From Demequina sp. NBRC 110057 (GTDB lineage Bacteria > Actinomycetota > Actinomycetes > Actinomycetales > Demequinaceae): DNA of 64,000 nucleotides. Below the pieces are notes generated by a model. The model was not told the DNA's origin and ran no database searches. It worked only from the letters and a program-made list of their open reading frames with translations. The first letter of the stretch is position 1. Each line of letters starts with the position of its first letter. The translations under genes and the position numbers were made by a program. Shown here piece after piece: positions 55,505-64,000 of this stretch. Where the stretch lies: the NCBI RefSeq assembly GCF_002090175.1, contig NZ_BBRN01000003.1, positions 434,001 through 498,000 of the forward strand, given 5' to 3'.

Positions 55505-56674
55505 TCAGGCCGCGGTGGCGCGCCACGCGGAGCCCGCGCCGGCGGATCTCTCGACCGCGTCGAGCACTCGTTGCACCTGGTAGCCGTCCGCAAAGGAGGG
55601 CCGTGGCTGCTCGCCTGCCGCGAGCGCCTCGACGAGGTCCTTGGCCTGGTGCACGAAGCCGTGCTCGTACCCCAGCATGTGGCCCGCCGGCCACCACGCG
55701 TCCACATAGGGGTGCTCGGGTTCGGTGACGAGCATCCGGGTGAAGCCCTGGCGTCCCGCGGGCGCAGTCGCGTCGTACACCTGCAAGGCGTTGAGGTCCT
55801 CGAGGTCGAACAGGATCGCCCCCTTGTCCCCAGCGATCTCGATCCTGAGGCCGTTCTTGTGACCCGTCGCGAAGCGCGTCGCCTCGAACACCCCGAGTGC
55901 GCCGGAGGCGAAGCGCCCCGAGAAGGAGGCGTAGTCGTCGACCGTGACCGGCCCCGTCCCCGCGCCGGCGGAACCGGACAGGCCCTGGCCTTCGCCGAGC
56001 ATCGGCCGCTCCTTCACGAAGGTCTCCATGACGCCGGACACGTCGGTGACCACATCGCCCGTGATGAACTGGGCGAGGTCGACGGCATGGGCGCCGATGT
56101 CGCCCAGCGCGCCCGAGCCGGCCTTCGCCTTGTCCATGCGCCAGGTGAGCGGCGCCTGGGGGTCGGCGAGCCAATCCTGCAGGTACTGGGCGCGCACCTG
56201 GCGCACCGTGCCGACGGTTCCTGTCGCCACCAGCTCGCGTGCGAACGCCGCGGCCGGCACACGGCGGTAGGTGAAACCGACCATCGCGAACACCCCACGC
56301 TCCGCCGCGTCCGCGGCGGCATCGGCCATGCGCCGCGCCTCGTCGACGGTGTTAGCCAGCGGCTTCTCACACAGCACGTGCTTGCCCGCCTCGAGCGCCG
56401 CGATCGCCATGTCGCAGTGGAGGTTGCCGGGCGTCACGACGTCGACCACGTCGATGTCGTCCCGGGCGATCACGGCGGCGAAGTCCTCGGAGGCCTCCTG
56501 CCACCCCCACTGGCGCGCGAGCCGAGCGTTCTTGCCGGGATCGCGCCCCACGAGGACCGCCATCTCTGGCCGTGCCGGAAGGTCGAAGAAGCGAGGGGCC
56601 ACGCGCCAGCCCTGGGAGTGCGCTGCCCCCATGAAGCCGTTGCCGATCATGGCGACGCGAAGGGTGTCGGTCAT
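55505..56674 (-). CDS. Gfo/Idh/MocA family oxidoreductase
   Basis: 389 residues. The N-terminal Rossmann fold ([17 protein letters not shown], then '[39 protein letters not shown]') carries the EKP motif with the conserved Lys. The C-terminal alpha/beta domain includes '[20 protein letters not shown]', the usual substrate-site segment (GDxGxHxxD). It would oxidise a sugar or inositol with NAD(P). Start ATG 56674 with AGGAAGAG upstream. A hairpin separates it from the binding-protein gene. Confidence 0.92.
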   Translation of the reverse strand: MTDTLRVAMIGNGFMGAAHSQGWRVAPRFFDLPARPEMAVLVGRDPGKNARLARQWGWQEASEDFAAVIARDDIDVVDVVTPGNLHCDMAIAALEAGKHVLCEKPLANTVDEARRMADAAADAAERGVFAMVGFTYRRVPAAAFARELVATGTVGTVRQVRAQYLQDWLADPQAPLTWRMDKAKAGSGALGDIGAHAVDLAQFITGDVVTDVSGVMETFVKERPMLGEGQGLSGSAGAGTGPVTVDDYASFSGRFASGALGVFEATRFATGHKNGLRIEIAGDKGAILFDLEDLNALQVYDATAPAGRQGFTRMLVTEPEHPYVDAWWPAGHMLGYEHGFVHQAKDLVEALAAGEQPRPSFADGYQVQRVLDAVERSAGAGSAWRATAA

Positions 56675-56716
56675 CGTGTGAGTCTCTTCCTGTCAGGTGA
56701 CGTACGGGCGGTGACA

Positions 56717-56757
56717 CCGGCCGGGGCGGGGGCGATGGCTCCCCCGGCCCCGGCCGG
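56717..56757. terminator. Attenuator hairpin between the binding-protein and Gfo/Idh genes
   Basis: CCGGCCGGGG (56717-56726) pairs with CCCCGGCCGG (56748-56757), with extra pairing inside, 4 nt after the binding-protein stop. It probably raises binding-protein expression relative to the enzymes. Confidence 0.6.
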
Positions 56758-56761
56758 GTGG

Positions 56762-57823
56762 TCAGGACTCGAACCCGTACTCGAGGTACTCGTCGACGTT
56801 CTCCGCGGTGACGACCGGGGCGTCGAGCACGATGCGGTGCGGGACTCCGGGCGACACGAGGTCACCCATGGAAGCACCCTGGGCGAGAAGGCGGGCGAGC
56901 GCGATGCCGTCTGCCGCCTGGGTCGAGGGGTAGATGACGGTGGCCTCGAGGACGGTGTCGCCGTCCTTGATGGCGTTCATCGCGATGGCGGAACCCGCGC
57001 CACCCACCATGAAGAACTCGTCACGTCCGGCCTCGTCGATCGCGGCGAGGACACCGATGCCCTGGTCGTCGTCGTGATTCCAAATCGCGTCGATCTGGGG
57101 GTTGGCAGACAACAGCTGCGCGGTCGACTCCTGGCCGCCCGCGATGGTGAAGTCGGCGGCGACGCGAGCCGTCACGGACAGGCCGCACTCGGCGAGCGCG
57201 TCGTTGAAGCCTGCGGTGCGGTCCTGCGTCAGCGGCAGCGAGTCGATGCCGGCGATCTCGGCGACCACAGCATCGGGCTGGTCACCGAGCTTGCCGCAGA
57301 TGTACTCGCCGGCGCTGACGCCCATGCCGTAGTTGTCGCCGAGAATCGTGACGCGCGCGGCCTCCGTCGAGGAGAACTCGCGGTCGACGTTGACGACCGG
57401 CACGCCGGCGTTCATCGCGTTGATCGCGGCCTCGGTCAGCGCCGCGCCGTCGGTGGGCAGCAGGACGATGGCGTCGACGCCGTCGTTCACGAACGTCTCC
57501 ACCTGGCTGATCTGCAGGTTGGCGTCGTTGGTGCCCTCGGCGACCCTCAGCTCGACGTCGTCGTAGCTTTCGCCCTCGGCGATGGCCGCGGAGTTGATGG
57601 CGCCGAGCCAGCCGTGGTCGGCGGCGGGTCCGGAGAAGCCGATGACGACGGTCTCGCCCGAACCGCCGTCCCCGGCCGCGGCCTCGGAGGTGGTGTCGGA
57701 TGAGGCGTCGTCGGTAGAGCCGTCGGTGTCGTCGGAGCTGCAGCCCGCCAGCAGGGCAACCGTGGCGATCGCCATGGTGCCGGCCGCGAGCATCCGCCTG
57801 CGCGTCGAGCGGGATGCGTACAT
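56762..57823 (-). CDS. Sugar-binding lipoprotein of a CUT2-type ABC importer
   Basis: 353 residues. The signal peptide ends in the lipobox LLAGC (Cys about 28), followed by an Asp/Ser/Thr-rich linker. The mature domain is of the RbsB/periplasmic-binding-protein type 1 family ('VVIGFSGPAADHGWLGAINSAA', 'VDAIVLLPTDGAALTEAI'-like, 'PVVNVDREF', 'DAIWNHDDDQGIGVLAAI'). The NHDDDQG segment is typical of sugar and inositol binders. ATG 57823 with AGGAGG. It is divergent from its own ATPase and permease genes. Confidence 0.9.
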   Translation of the reverse strand: MYASRSTRRRMLAAGTMAIATVALLAGCSSDDTDGSTDDASSDTTSEAAAGDGGSGETVVIGFSGPAADHGWLGAINSAAIAEGESYDDVELRVAEGTNDANLQISQVETFVNDGVDAIVLLPTDGAALTEAAINAMNAGVPVVNVDREFSSTEAARVTILGDNYGMGVSAGEYICGKLGDQPDAVVAEIAGIDSLPLTQDRTAGFNDALAECGLSVTARVAADFTIAGGQESTAQLLSANPQIDAIWNHDDDQGIGVLAAIDEAGRDEFFMVGGAGSAIAMNAIKDGDTVLEATVIYPSTQAADGIALARLLAQGASMGDLVSPGVPHRIVLDAPVVTAENVDEYLEYGFES

Positions 57824-58139
57824 GGATTCCTCCTGATGTGGATCACTGTCGTCTTTGCCAGTGATGCGGTGCACCCAGGGCCCCTCCCCTCACGGGTTCG
57901 GGCGGTCGATGTCCACACTGACGATCGTCACGCTAGCAGCGTTTTGCGGCCCGCGCGCAACTTTTGTTTGTTTCTCGTCATAACGGTTTGGCAACGGTCA
58001 GCCGCGGAACTTCGGCGCTCTCACGAGTAAATTCCCAGGCAGATGGCCAATCCGGTTCGTCTGTGACCGAGCACGGCCACGGGACGCCCGCCATCACACC
58101 TCTTGCGACGACCGCGGACGTGCATGTTATGTTCGTCGC
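57824..58139. other. Divergent control region of the CUT2 importer
   Basis: Contains a minus-strand TAGCGT -10 candidate (about 57932-57937) for the binding-protein gene, an AT-richer patch with TTTGTTTGTTTC (about 57963-57974) and the direct repeat AACGGT at about 57982-57987 and 57993-57998, then the plus-strand -10 at 58128. The AT-rich patch is a plausible ROK operator. No gene is seen. Confidence 0.4.
58128..58133 (+). promoter_or_regulatory. -10 element of the CUT2 ATPase gene
   Basis: TATGTT followed after 6 nt by the GTG at 58140, consistent with a leaderless transcript. TTGCGA (58103-58108) is 19 nt upstream and could be a weak -35. Confidence 0.45.
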
Positions 58140-59660
58140 GTGATCGAAGACGACCACCCCGTGTCATTACTCGAGGTCCGGGGCCTCGTGAAGACCTTCG
58201 GCAACGCCCGCGCGCTCAAAGGAGTGGACCTCCAGGTGCGCCCGGGCGAGGTCCACTGCGTGCTCGGCCAGAACGGCGCCGGCAAGTCGACCCTCATCAA
58301 GACCCTGTCCGGTGCGCACCAGCCCGACGAGGGCGAGATCATCTGGAACGGCGAGCCCGTCACGATCGACAATCCCGTGGCGGCGCTCGAGCTCGGCATC
58401 GCGACCATGTACCAGGAACTTGACGTGGTCGATGGCCTCACCATCGCGGAGAACATCTTCCTGGGCCACGAGATCGACAAGGGCGGAGTGCTGCGCCGGC
58501 GCGAGGCAAATCGCCGTACGCGCGAGATCATGACGCGGCTCGGCCACGCCCACCTGTCCCCCACGCGCGAGGTGGGAACCCTCTCCCCCGCCAACCAGCA
58601 GATCGTGTCGATGGCGAGGGCCTTATCCCACGACATCAGGCTCATGATCATGGACGAGCCCTCCGCGGTGCTCGACTCGGAGGAGGTGGACAACCTCTTC
58701 CGCGTCGTCGAGGAACTGACCCACCAGGGCATCGCCGTCATCTACATCTCCCACCGGCTCGAGGAGATCGAGCGCATCGGGGACCGGATCACCGTCCTCA
58801 AAGACGGCCGCTCGGAGGCCTCCAACCTCCCCGTCGCCTCCACCCCCACCCGTGAGTTGATCTCGCTGATGACCGGGCGCGACGTCGAGAACGTCTTCCC
58901 TCCCCGCGTCGCCGTGCCCGAGGACGCGCCCGTCGTCCTTGAGGTCGACTCGCTCGCGCTCGCTGGCAGTTTCGAGGACGTCTCCCTCACCATCCGCGCC
59001 GGGGAGATTGTGGGCCTCGCGGGGCTGGTGGGCTCGGGCCGCTCCGAGATCCTGGAGACCATTGCCGGGCACCGCAAGGCCTCCGCCGGCACCGTCGCCG
59101 TCGCCGGCACGACGCTGCGCCCGGGATCGGTCCGCGACGCCGTCGCGGCCGACATGGGCCTCGCTCCGGAGGAACGCAAGAGCCAAGGCCTCATCCTCGA
59201 AGAGCCGATCTACCGCAACGCGACCCTGTCCACGTTTGCACGCTTCGCTAAGGCCGGGCTCCTCGACGAGGCGGCGGAGCGTCGCGCCACGGCGGAGCAG
59301 ATGCGCGACCTCGACCTGCGCCCCGCCGAGCCGGACCGCATCACCCGCACGCTGTCGGGCGGCAACCAGCAGAAGATCATGCTTGCCCGCTGGCTCATCC
59401 ATGGCACGCGAGTGCTCCTGCTCGACGAGCCCACGCGCGGCGTCGACGTGGGAGCGCGCGTGGAGATCTACAGCCTCATCCGCCGCCTCGCGGCGGCCGG
59501 CACGGCGATCCTCGTCGTGTCGAGCGAGATCGAGGAGGTGCTCGGCCTCGCCGACCGCGTCCACGTCATCGCCGACGGACGCATCCTCGACGTCCGCCCC
59601 GCCACCGAGATCGACGAGCACGGCGTGCTCGACCTCGTCATGAAGGGAAGTGCCGCGTGA
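58140..59660 (+). CDS. Sugar ABC transporter ATPase (RbsA/MglA type)
   Basis: 506 residues with two fused ATPase domains. Domain 1 has P-loop GQNGAGKST, signature region 'LSPANQQIVSMARALS' and Walker B 'LMIMDEPSAVLD'. Domain 2 has the degenerate P-loop GLVGSGRSE usual for this family, 'LSGGNQQKIMLARWL' and 'LLLDEPTRGVDVGARVEIY'. It powers uptake of a monosaccharide or polyol with the next gene's permease. The GTG is the start, probably leaderless. The next gene overlaps by 4 nt. Confidence 0.93.
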   Translation: MIEDDHPVSLLEVRGLVKTFGNARALKGVDLQVRPGEVHCVLGQNGAGKSTLIKTLSGAHQPDEGEIIWNGEPVTIDNPVAALELGIATMYQELDVVDGLTIAENIFLGHEIDKGGVLRRREANRRTREIMTRLGHAHLSPTREVGTLSPANQQIVSMARALSHDIRLMIMDEPSAVLDSEEVDNLFRVVEELTHQGIAVIYISHRLEEIERIGDRITVLKDGRSEASNLPVASTPTRELISLMTGRDVENVFPPRVAVPEDAPVVLEVDSLALAGSFEDVSLTIRAGEIVGLAGLVGSGRSEILETIAGHRKASAGTVAVAGTTLRPGSVRDAVAADMGLAPEERKSQGLILEEPIYRNATLSTFARFAKAGLLDEAAERRATAEQMRDLDLRPAEPDRITRTLSGGNQQKIMLARWLIHGTRVLLLDEPTRGVDVGARVEIYSLIRRLAAAGTAILVVSSEIEEVLGLADRVHVIADGRILDVRPATEIDEHGVLDLVMKGSAA

Positions 59661-60721
59661 GCGAGCCGACCACCACCCCGTCCGCGCCGGCATCGGCCAC
59701 CCCCGACGGGCCTCCGACGGCGGCGCCGCCCGCCGACGACCGTTCCACCCTCAAGCGGCTGTTCTCGTCCACCGCCGGCCGCAACATCGGCCTCGTCATC
59801 GCCCTCGCGCTGCTGGTCGTCGTGGGCGCCGTCACCGCCGGCGAGAACTTCATGAACTACGACAACTTCCTCGTCATCGCACGCCTCGCCTCGGTGATCG
59901 GTGTGGTGGCCGTGGGCGTCACGTTCGTCATTACCGCCGGAGGAATCGACCTATCTGTCGGATCGGTGCTGGGCCTGTCGTCGGTGGTGGCGAGCCTGGG
60001 AGCGATTCAGACGGCGGCCGACGGCTTCTGGCCGCTCATGGTGTTCGTCGCGATCGCGGTGGGCGTGCTCGCCGGACTCACCAATGGCTTCATCATCGCC
60101 TACGGCAAGGTCGTGGCGTTCATGGCGACGCTCGCGATGCTTGTCGCGGCGCGCGGACTCGCCGAGCTCATCTCGCAGCGTCAGACCCAGGTCGTCAACA
60201 ACGACGGCTTCCTCGACTTTTTCCGGGGCGACCTGCTCGGCGTCTCCTGGGTGGTGTGGATCTTCGCGCTTGTCGCGGTGGGCGGCTGGTTCCTTCTCAA
60301 CCGCACCACGTTCGGGCGCCGCACCGTCGCCATCGGCGGCAACGCCACCGCCGCACGCCTGGCGGGAGTCAACGTTCGCCGGCACACCGTCTACCTGTAC
60401 ATGCTCGCCGGCGCCTGCGCAGGCATCGCCGCCACGATGCTGCTGTCACGCACTACCGCCGGCACCTCGACGCACGGACAGCTGTACGAGCTTGACGCCA
60501 TCGCGGCCGTCGTCGTCGGCGGAACCTTGCTGGTGGGAGGACGCGGCACCATCGGCGGCACCGTCCTCGGCGTGCTGCTGTTTTCGACCCTCACCAACGT
60601 GTTCACCCAAAACAACCTTTCCACCTCGGTGCAGCTGGTCGCGAAGGGCGTCATCATCGTGGGCGCCGTGATGCTTCAGCAGCGCTTCGCCAACCGCGAG
60701 GGCGGTTCTCCCTCTCCTTGA
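59657..60721 (+). CDS. Sugar ABC transporter permease (RbsC type)
   Basis: 354 residues. A Pro/Ala/Thr-rich cytoplasmic N-terminus (1-45) precedes 8-10 membrane helices. 'FVITAGGIDLSVGSVLGLSSVVAS' and 'FGRRTVAIGGNATAARLAGVNVRRHTVYLYMLAGACAGIAA' are CUT2 permease signatures. The GTG start overlaps the ATPase stop (GTGA). The gene ends at a strong terminator. Confidence 0.92.
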   Translation: MSEPTTTPSAPASATPDGPPTAAPPADDRSTLKRLFSSTAGRNIGLVIALALLVVVGAVTAGENFMNYDNFLVIARLASVIGVVAVGVTFVITAGGIDLSVGSVLGLSSVVASLGAIQTAADGFWPLMVFVAIAVGVLAGLTNGFIIAYGKVVAFMATLAMLVAARGLAELISQRQTQVVNNDGFLDFFRGDLLGVSWVVWIFALVAVGGWFLLNRTTFGRRTVAIGGNATAARLAGVNVRRHTVYLYMLAGACAGIAATMLLSRTTAGTSTHGQLYELDAIAAVVVGGTLLVGGRGTIGGTVLGVLLFSTLTNVFTQNNLSTSVQLVAKGVIIVGAVMLQQRFANREGGSPSP

Positions 60722-60737
60722 CGCCCTCGCTTCCATG

Positions 60738-60777
60738 ACGAAGGCCGCCGGCCCCTCTCGGGTCCGGCGGCCTTCGT
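60738..60777. terminator. Bidirectional terminator
   Basis: A hairpin with about 16-bp arms (one mismatch) between the convergent permease gene and ABC exporter gene. Confidence 0.75.
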
Positions 60778-60787
60778 GCGTCGGCGG

Positions 60788-62866
60788 TTATGCCTTGGCG
60801 TCGCCCTCCGTGGGGTCCTCGTCCGTGGCCGATGCCGTGGCCGCGTCGGCCTCGTGCGGCAGTAGCGTCTCGGGCACCACTCCCTCCTCGACGGGCGAGG
60901 GAGGGATTGGGGCGACCGTCGCATCGGCCTCGTGGACGGCGAGCTGCTCTTCGGTGACGGCACCCCCGGAGAGCGGGTCGTCGACGGCGTCGACGGGCGC
61001 CGAGAACTGCGCCTCGTACAGCGCCGCATAGGCCCCGCCGGCGGCGATGAGCTCGTCGTGGTTTCCCTGCTCGACGATGTCGCCGTGCTGCATGACGAGG
61101 ATGACGTCTGCGTCGCGGATGGTCGACAGGCGGTGGGCGATGACGAAGCTGGTGCGGTCCTTGCGCAGGTCCGCCATCGCCTGCTGCACGAGCAGCTCGG
61201 TGCGGGTGTCCACCGAGCTGGTGGCCTCGTCGAGGATCAGCACGCTGGGACGCGCCACGAACGCACGGGCGATCGTGATGAGCTGGCGCTCACCCACCGA
61301 GACGTTGGTCGCATCGTCGTCCAGGACCGTGTCGTAGCCGTCCGGCAGCGAGTGGACGAACCTGTCGACGTAGGCCGCCCTGGCCGCGTCGAGGATCTCC
61401 TCCTCGGTCGCGTCGGGGCGGCCGTAGGCGATGTTCTCCCGGATGGTGCCGCCGAACAGCCAGGCGTCCTGCAGCACCATGCCGGTGCGGCTGCGCAGGT
61501 CATCCCGGGTCATGTGGGCGATGTCCGTGCCGTCAAGCGTGATGCGCCCGCCGTCGAGTTCGTAGAAGCGCATGATCAGGTTCACGAGCGTCGTCTTGCC
61601 CGCCCCCGTAGGCCCCACGATCGCGACAGTCTTGCCCGGCTCCGCCACCATCGACAGGCCCGTGATGAGCGGCTTGTCGGCGTCGTAGGAGAATTTCACG
61701 TCCTCGAACTCGAGCCTCCCGCGGAACTGTCCGGGGGTGTCGGCGGGGTCGGGGTCGTCGCTCTGGTCGTCGGCGTCGAGGAACTCGAACACGCGCTCCG
61801 CGGAGGCGACGCCCGACTGCAGCAGGTTGAACATCGAGCCCAGCTGGCTCAGCGGCTGCTGGAACTGGCGCGAGTACTGGATGAACGCCTGGATGTCACC
61901 CAGCGGCAGCGCGCCGTTGGCGACCATGACTCCACCCACGACGGCGACCGCGACGTACACGAGGTTCCCGATGAACATCGTGGCGGGCATGATGATGCCG
62001 GAGATGAACTGGGCGCCAAATGAGGCCTGGTACAGCTCCTCGTTCTTCGCGTCGAACTCCTCCTGCGTGCGGGCCTGGCGTCCGAAGACCTTGACGAGCG
62101 AGTGGCCGGTGTAGGTCTCCTCGATCTGGCCGTTGAGCTCGCCCGTGTGCTTCCACTGGGCGACGAACTTGGTCTGCGAGCGCTTGGCCACCTGCGTCAC
62201 GATGACGAGGGTCAGCGGGATCGAGATGACGGCGATCAAGGCAAGCAGCGGCGAGATCACCACCATCATCACGAGTACGCCGATGACAGTGAGGACCGAC
62301 GTGAACAGTTGGCTCAGCGTCTGCTGCAGCGTCTGCGACACGTTGTCGATGTCGTTGGTCACGCGGCTCAGCAGCTCGCCGCGCTGGTGCTTGTCGAAGT
62401 AGCTTAGCGGCAGGCGGTGCACCTTGTGCTCGACGCGCTCGCGCAGCCGGTAGACGGTGCGCTGCGTCACCCCGTTGAGGATCCAGCCCTGGATCAGGGA
62501 CAGGATCGAGGACGCGACGTAGATCGCGGCGACCCACCACAGGATCACGTGAAGGTGACCGAAGTCGATGCCGGTGCCGCTGATCAGGCCCTCGAAGATG
62601 ACGGTCGTGGCGTTGCCCAGGATCTTGGGGCCGATGACCGCGAGCGCCACCGAGGCGGCGCCGAGGAGGATGACGAGTCCCACGAGCGTGCGCTCGGGCC
62701 GCAACTGGCCGAACAGGCGCTTCAGCGACGCACCGAAGTTCATCGCCTTCTCGGTGGGCATCCCCGCGCCACCCATGGGGCCGGGGCCGCCGCCGGGGCG
62801 CCGGCTGCGCGCCGCCGCCTTGGTGTCGGCGTCCTGGACGGGCTTGGTGTCGGTCTGCTCGGCCAT
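60788..62866 (-). CDS. ABC exporter half-transporter, catalytic-site subunit
   Basis: 692 residues. A Gly/Pro-rich N-terminus (1-45) precedes a six-helix membrane domain (about 55-370) and a nucleotide-binding domain (about 390-610) with P-loop GPTGAGKTT, signature VSVGERQL and Walker B 'VLILDEATSSVDTRTE', which keeps the catalytic Glu. The C-terminal 80 residues are an acidic tail. Its ATG overlaps the upstream ABC gene's stop by 1 nt (TGATG). The two form a heterodimeric exporter of the TM287/288 kind; its cargo (lipid, drug or peptide) is unknown. Confidence 0.9.
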   Translation of the reverse strand: MAEQTDTKPVQDADTKAAARSRRPGGGPGPMGGAGMPTEKAMNFGASLKRLFGQLRPERTLVGLVILLGAASVALAVIGPKILGNATTVIFEGLISGTGIDFGHLHVILWWVAAIYVASSILSLIQGWILNGVTQRTVYRLRERVEHKVHRLPLSYFDKHQRGELLSRVTNDIDNVSQTLQQTLSQLFTSVLTVIGVLVMMVVISPLLALIAVISIPLTLVIVTQVAKRSQTKFVAQWKHTGELNGQIEETYTGHSLVKVFGRQARTQEEFDAKNEELYQASFGAQFISGIIMPATMFIGNLVYVAVAVVGGVMVANGALPLGDIQAFIQYSRQFQQPLSQLGSMFNLLQSGVASAERVFEFLDADDQSDDPDPADTPGQFRGRLEFEDVKFSYDADKPLITGLSMVAEPGKTVAIVGPTGAGKTTLVNLIMRFYELDGGRITLDGTDIAHMTRDDLRSRTGMVLQDAWLFGGTIRENIAYGRPDATEEEILDAARAAYVDRFVHSLPDGYDTVLDDDATNVSVGERQLITIARAFVARPSVLILDEATSSVDTRTELLVQQAMADLRKDRTSFVIAHRLSTIRDADVILVMQHGDIVEQGNHDELIAAGGAYAALYEAQFSAPVDAVDDPLSGGAVTEEQLAVHEADATVAPIPPSPVEEGVVPETLLPHEADAATASATDEDPTEGDAKA

Positions 62867-64000
62867 CACGCCTCCTCCGCCCGCAGCTGGGTACTGACGA
62901 TCTCTTGGTACGTGGGCGACGTATCGAGGAGCTCGCGGTGCGTGCCCCGGTCCACGATCACGCCGTCCTCGATGACGAGGATCTGGTCAGCGTCCACGAT
63001 GGAGCTGACGCGCTGCGCGACGACGATGACCGTCGCATCGGCCGCACCCTCCTTCAGCGCCGCACGGAGGCGGGCGTCGGTGGCGGTGTCGAGAGCGCTG
63101 AACGAGTCGTCGAACAGCAGGATCTCGGGCTTCCTCACGAGGGCGCGGGCGATGGACAGGCGCTGGCGCTGGCCTCCCGAAACGGTGGTGCCGCCCTGGG
63201 CCATCGGGGTGTCGAGGCCCTCGGGCATGGCCTCGACGAAGTCGGCGCCCTGGGCGACGGTCAGCGCCTCCCAGATCTCCTCGTCGGTCGCGCTCTCGTT
63301 CCCGTAGCGCAGGTTGGAGCCCACGGTGCCGGAGAACAGGTAGGGGCGCTGGGGCACGAGGCCGATGCGCTTCCACAGGTCCTCGAGCCCGGCGTCGCGC
63401 ACGTCGAGGCCGTCGATGCGGACGGTGCCGCTCGTCGCGTCGTACAGGCGGGGCACCAGGCCCACCAGGGTCGACTTGCCCGCACCCGTCGAGCCGATGA
63501 TCGCGGTGGTGGTGCCGGGGCGCGCCGTGAAGCTGATGTTCTTCAGCACCGGCTCCTCGGCGCCCGGGTAGGCGAAGGTGACGTCGTCAAAGACCACGGT
63601 GCCCTTCTCCGTGAAGCCAGCCGAGGCATCGGCCGCCTCCACGACGGTGCTGGAGGTGCCGAGCACCTCGCCGATGCGATCCGCGGACACCGAGGCGCGC
63701 GGCAGCAGGACGAACAGGAAGGTCGCCATCATCACGGACATGAGGATCTGGATGAGGTAGGTCAGGAACGCCGTGAGCGCGCCCACCTCCATCTGGCCGC
63801 TCTCGACGCGGTCGGCGCCGAACCACAGCACCGCGACGGACGAGAGGTTCATGACCAGCATCACGATGGGGAACATCGCGGCCATGAGGCGGCCTGCCTT
63901 GTAGGCCGACTCGGTGACCTTCTCGTTCGCGTCGGCGAAGCGGCCCACCTCCTCGCGCTCGCGCACGAACGCGCGCACCACACGGATGCCCGTGAGCTGC
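62866..64000 (-). CDS. ABC exporter half-transporter, degenerate-site subunit (5' end cut off)
   Basis: At least 378 codons are visible; the gene continues beyond the right edge, so the first membrane helices are missing. Visible are the last membrane helices, then an ATPase domain with P-loop GSTGAGKST, canonical signature VSGGQRQRLSIARAL and Walker B 'ILLFDDSFSALDTATD'. There the catalytic Glu is replaced by Asp, as in degenerate-site subunits of heterodimeric exporters. It is coupled to the following gene. Confidence 0.9.
   Translation of the reverse strand, partial: QLTGIRVVRAFVREREEVGRFADANEKVTESAYKAGRLMAAMFPIVMLVMNLSSVAVLWFGADRVESGQMEVGALTAFLTYLIQILMSVMMATFLFVLLPRASVSADRIGEVLGTSSTVVEAADASAGFTEKGTVVFDDVTFAYPGAEEPVLKNISFTARPGTTTAIIGSTGAGKSTLVGLVPRLYDATSGTVRIDGLDVRDAGLEDLWKRIGLVPQRPYLFSGTVGSNLRYGNESATDEEIWEALTVAQGADFVEAMPEGLDTPMAQGGTTVSGGQRQRLSIARALVRKPEILLFDDSFSALDTATDARLRAALKEGAADATVIVVAQRVSSIVDADQILVIEDGVIVDRGTHRELLDTSPTYQEIVSTQLRAEEA

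Noticed and set aside
55505..56174. Extension of the isomerase frame into the Gfo/Idh gene
   Set aside because: The Gfo/Idh frame there has all family motifs; the isomerase has its own ATG and ribosome site at 55469.

Overview
The window is about 70 percent GC and densely coded. It suggests a Gram-positive actinobacterium, probably Micrococcales near Cellulomonadaceae/Demequinaceae (inference). The signs are the GlgE glycogen route, NucS mismatch endonuclease, the gene order rho - rpmE - prfA - prmC - sua5 - wecA - atpI - atpBEFHAGDC - nucS, a DivIVA/Scy-like coiled-coil protein, actinobacterial DUF families and several probably leaderless genes. I see no rRNA, tRNA, CRISPR array, integrase or recognisable transposase.

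Layout. 1-2.2 kb: the tail of a short-chain dehydrogenase converges on etfBA. 2.3-5.2 kb: a DUF5701 gene and glgX. 5.2-16.7 kb: a galactan-use locus, with a LacI-type regulator (ganR) divergent from a beta-galactosidase (ganA), an oligosaccharide importer (ganS, ganP, ganQ) and a 1276-residue wall-anchored endo-galactanase (ganB). 16.8-21.1 kb: glgE-glgB. 21.1-24.0 kb: three envelope or chaperone-type genes, divergent from a 958-residue protein with 39 uninterrupted 11-residue repeats. 27-32.5 kb: small hydrolases, a zinc-ribbon protein, a GH1 beta-glucosidase, a CAT-like acetyltransferase and an esterase. 32.5-44.8 kb: the translation-factor/ATP-synthase block, all on the minus strand. 44.8-49.0 kb: an accessory insert between rpmE and rho, with a lipoprotein, an M6 metalloprotease and a hairpin-flanked unit carrying an AbiEi/DUF559-type nuclease gene. 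49.1-53.1 kb: rho, then DUF6325-SHOCT-DUF389. 53.2-60.7 kb: a second sugar locus, with a ROK regulator, TIM-barrel isomerase, Gfo/Idh dehydrogenase and CUT2-type ABC importer. 60.8-64 kb: a heterodimeric ABC exporter that runs off the end.

How the genes work together. In the gan locus the extracellular enzyme would cut beta-1,4-galactan, the importer would take up galacto-oligosaccharides (its ATPase is not encoded here) and GanA would hydrolyse them. Two near-identical LacI-type operators lie in the ganA/ganR gap. GlgX, GlgE and GlgB handle glycogen. The ROK/CUT2 locus imports an unidentified sugar or polyol that is probably oxidised and isomerised.

The most unusual element is at 47.92-49.02 kb. 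Two 57-bp direct repeats, each containing a 49-nt hairpin, bracket a single PD-(D/E)XK nuclease-like gene whose stop codon lies inside the right-hand repeat. It resembles a REP/RAYT-like unit with a different enzyme. Also notable are about 45 copies of the octamer GCCGATGC (mostly as GGCCGATGC) across the window and a 44-bp perfect palindrome at 9.3 kb.
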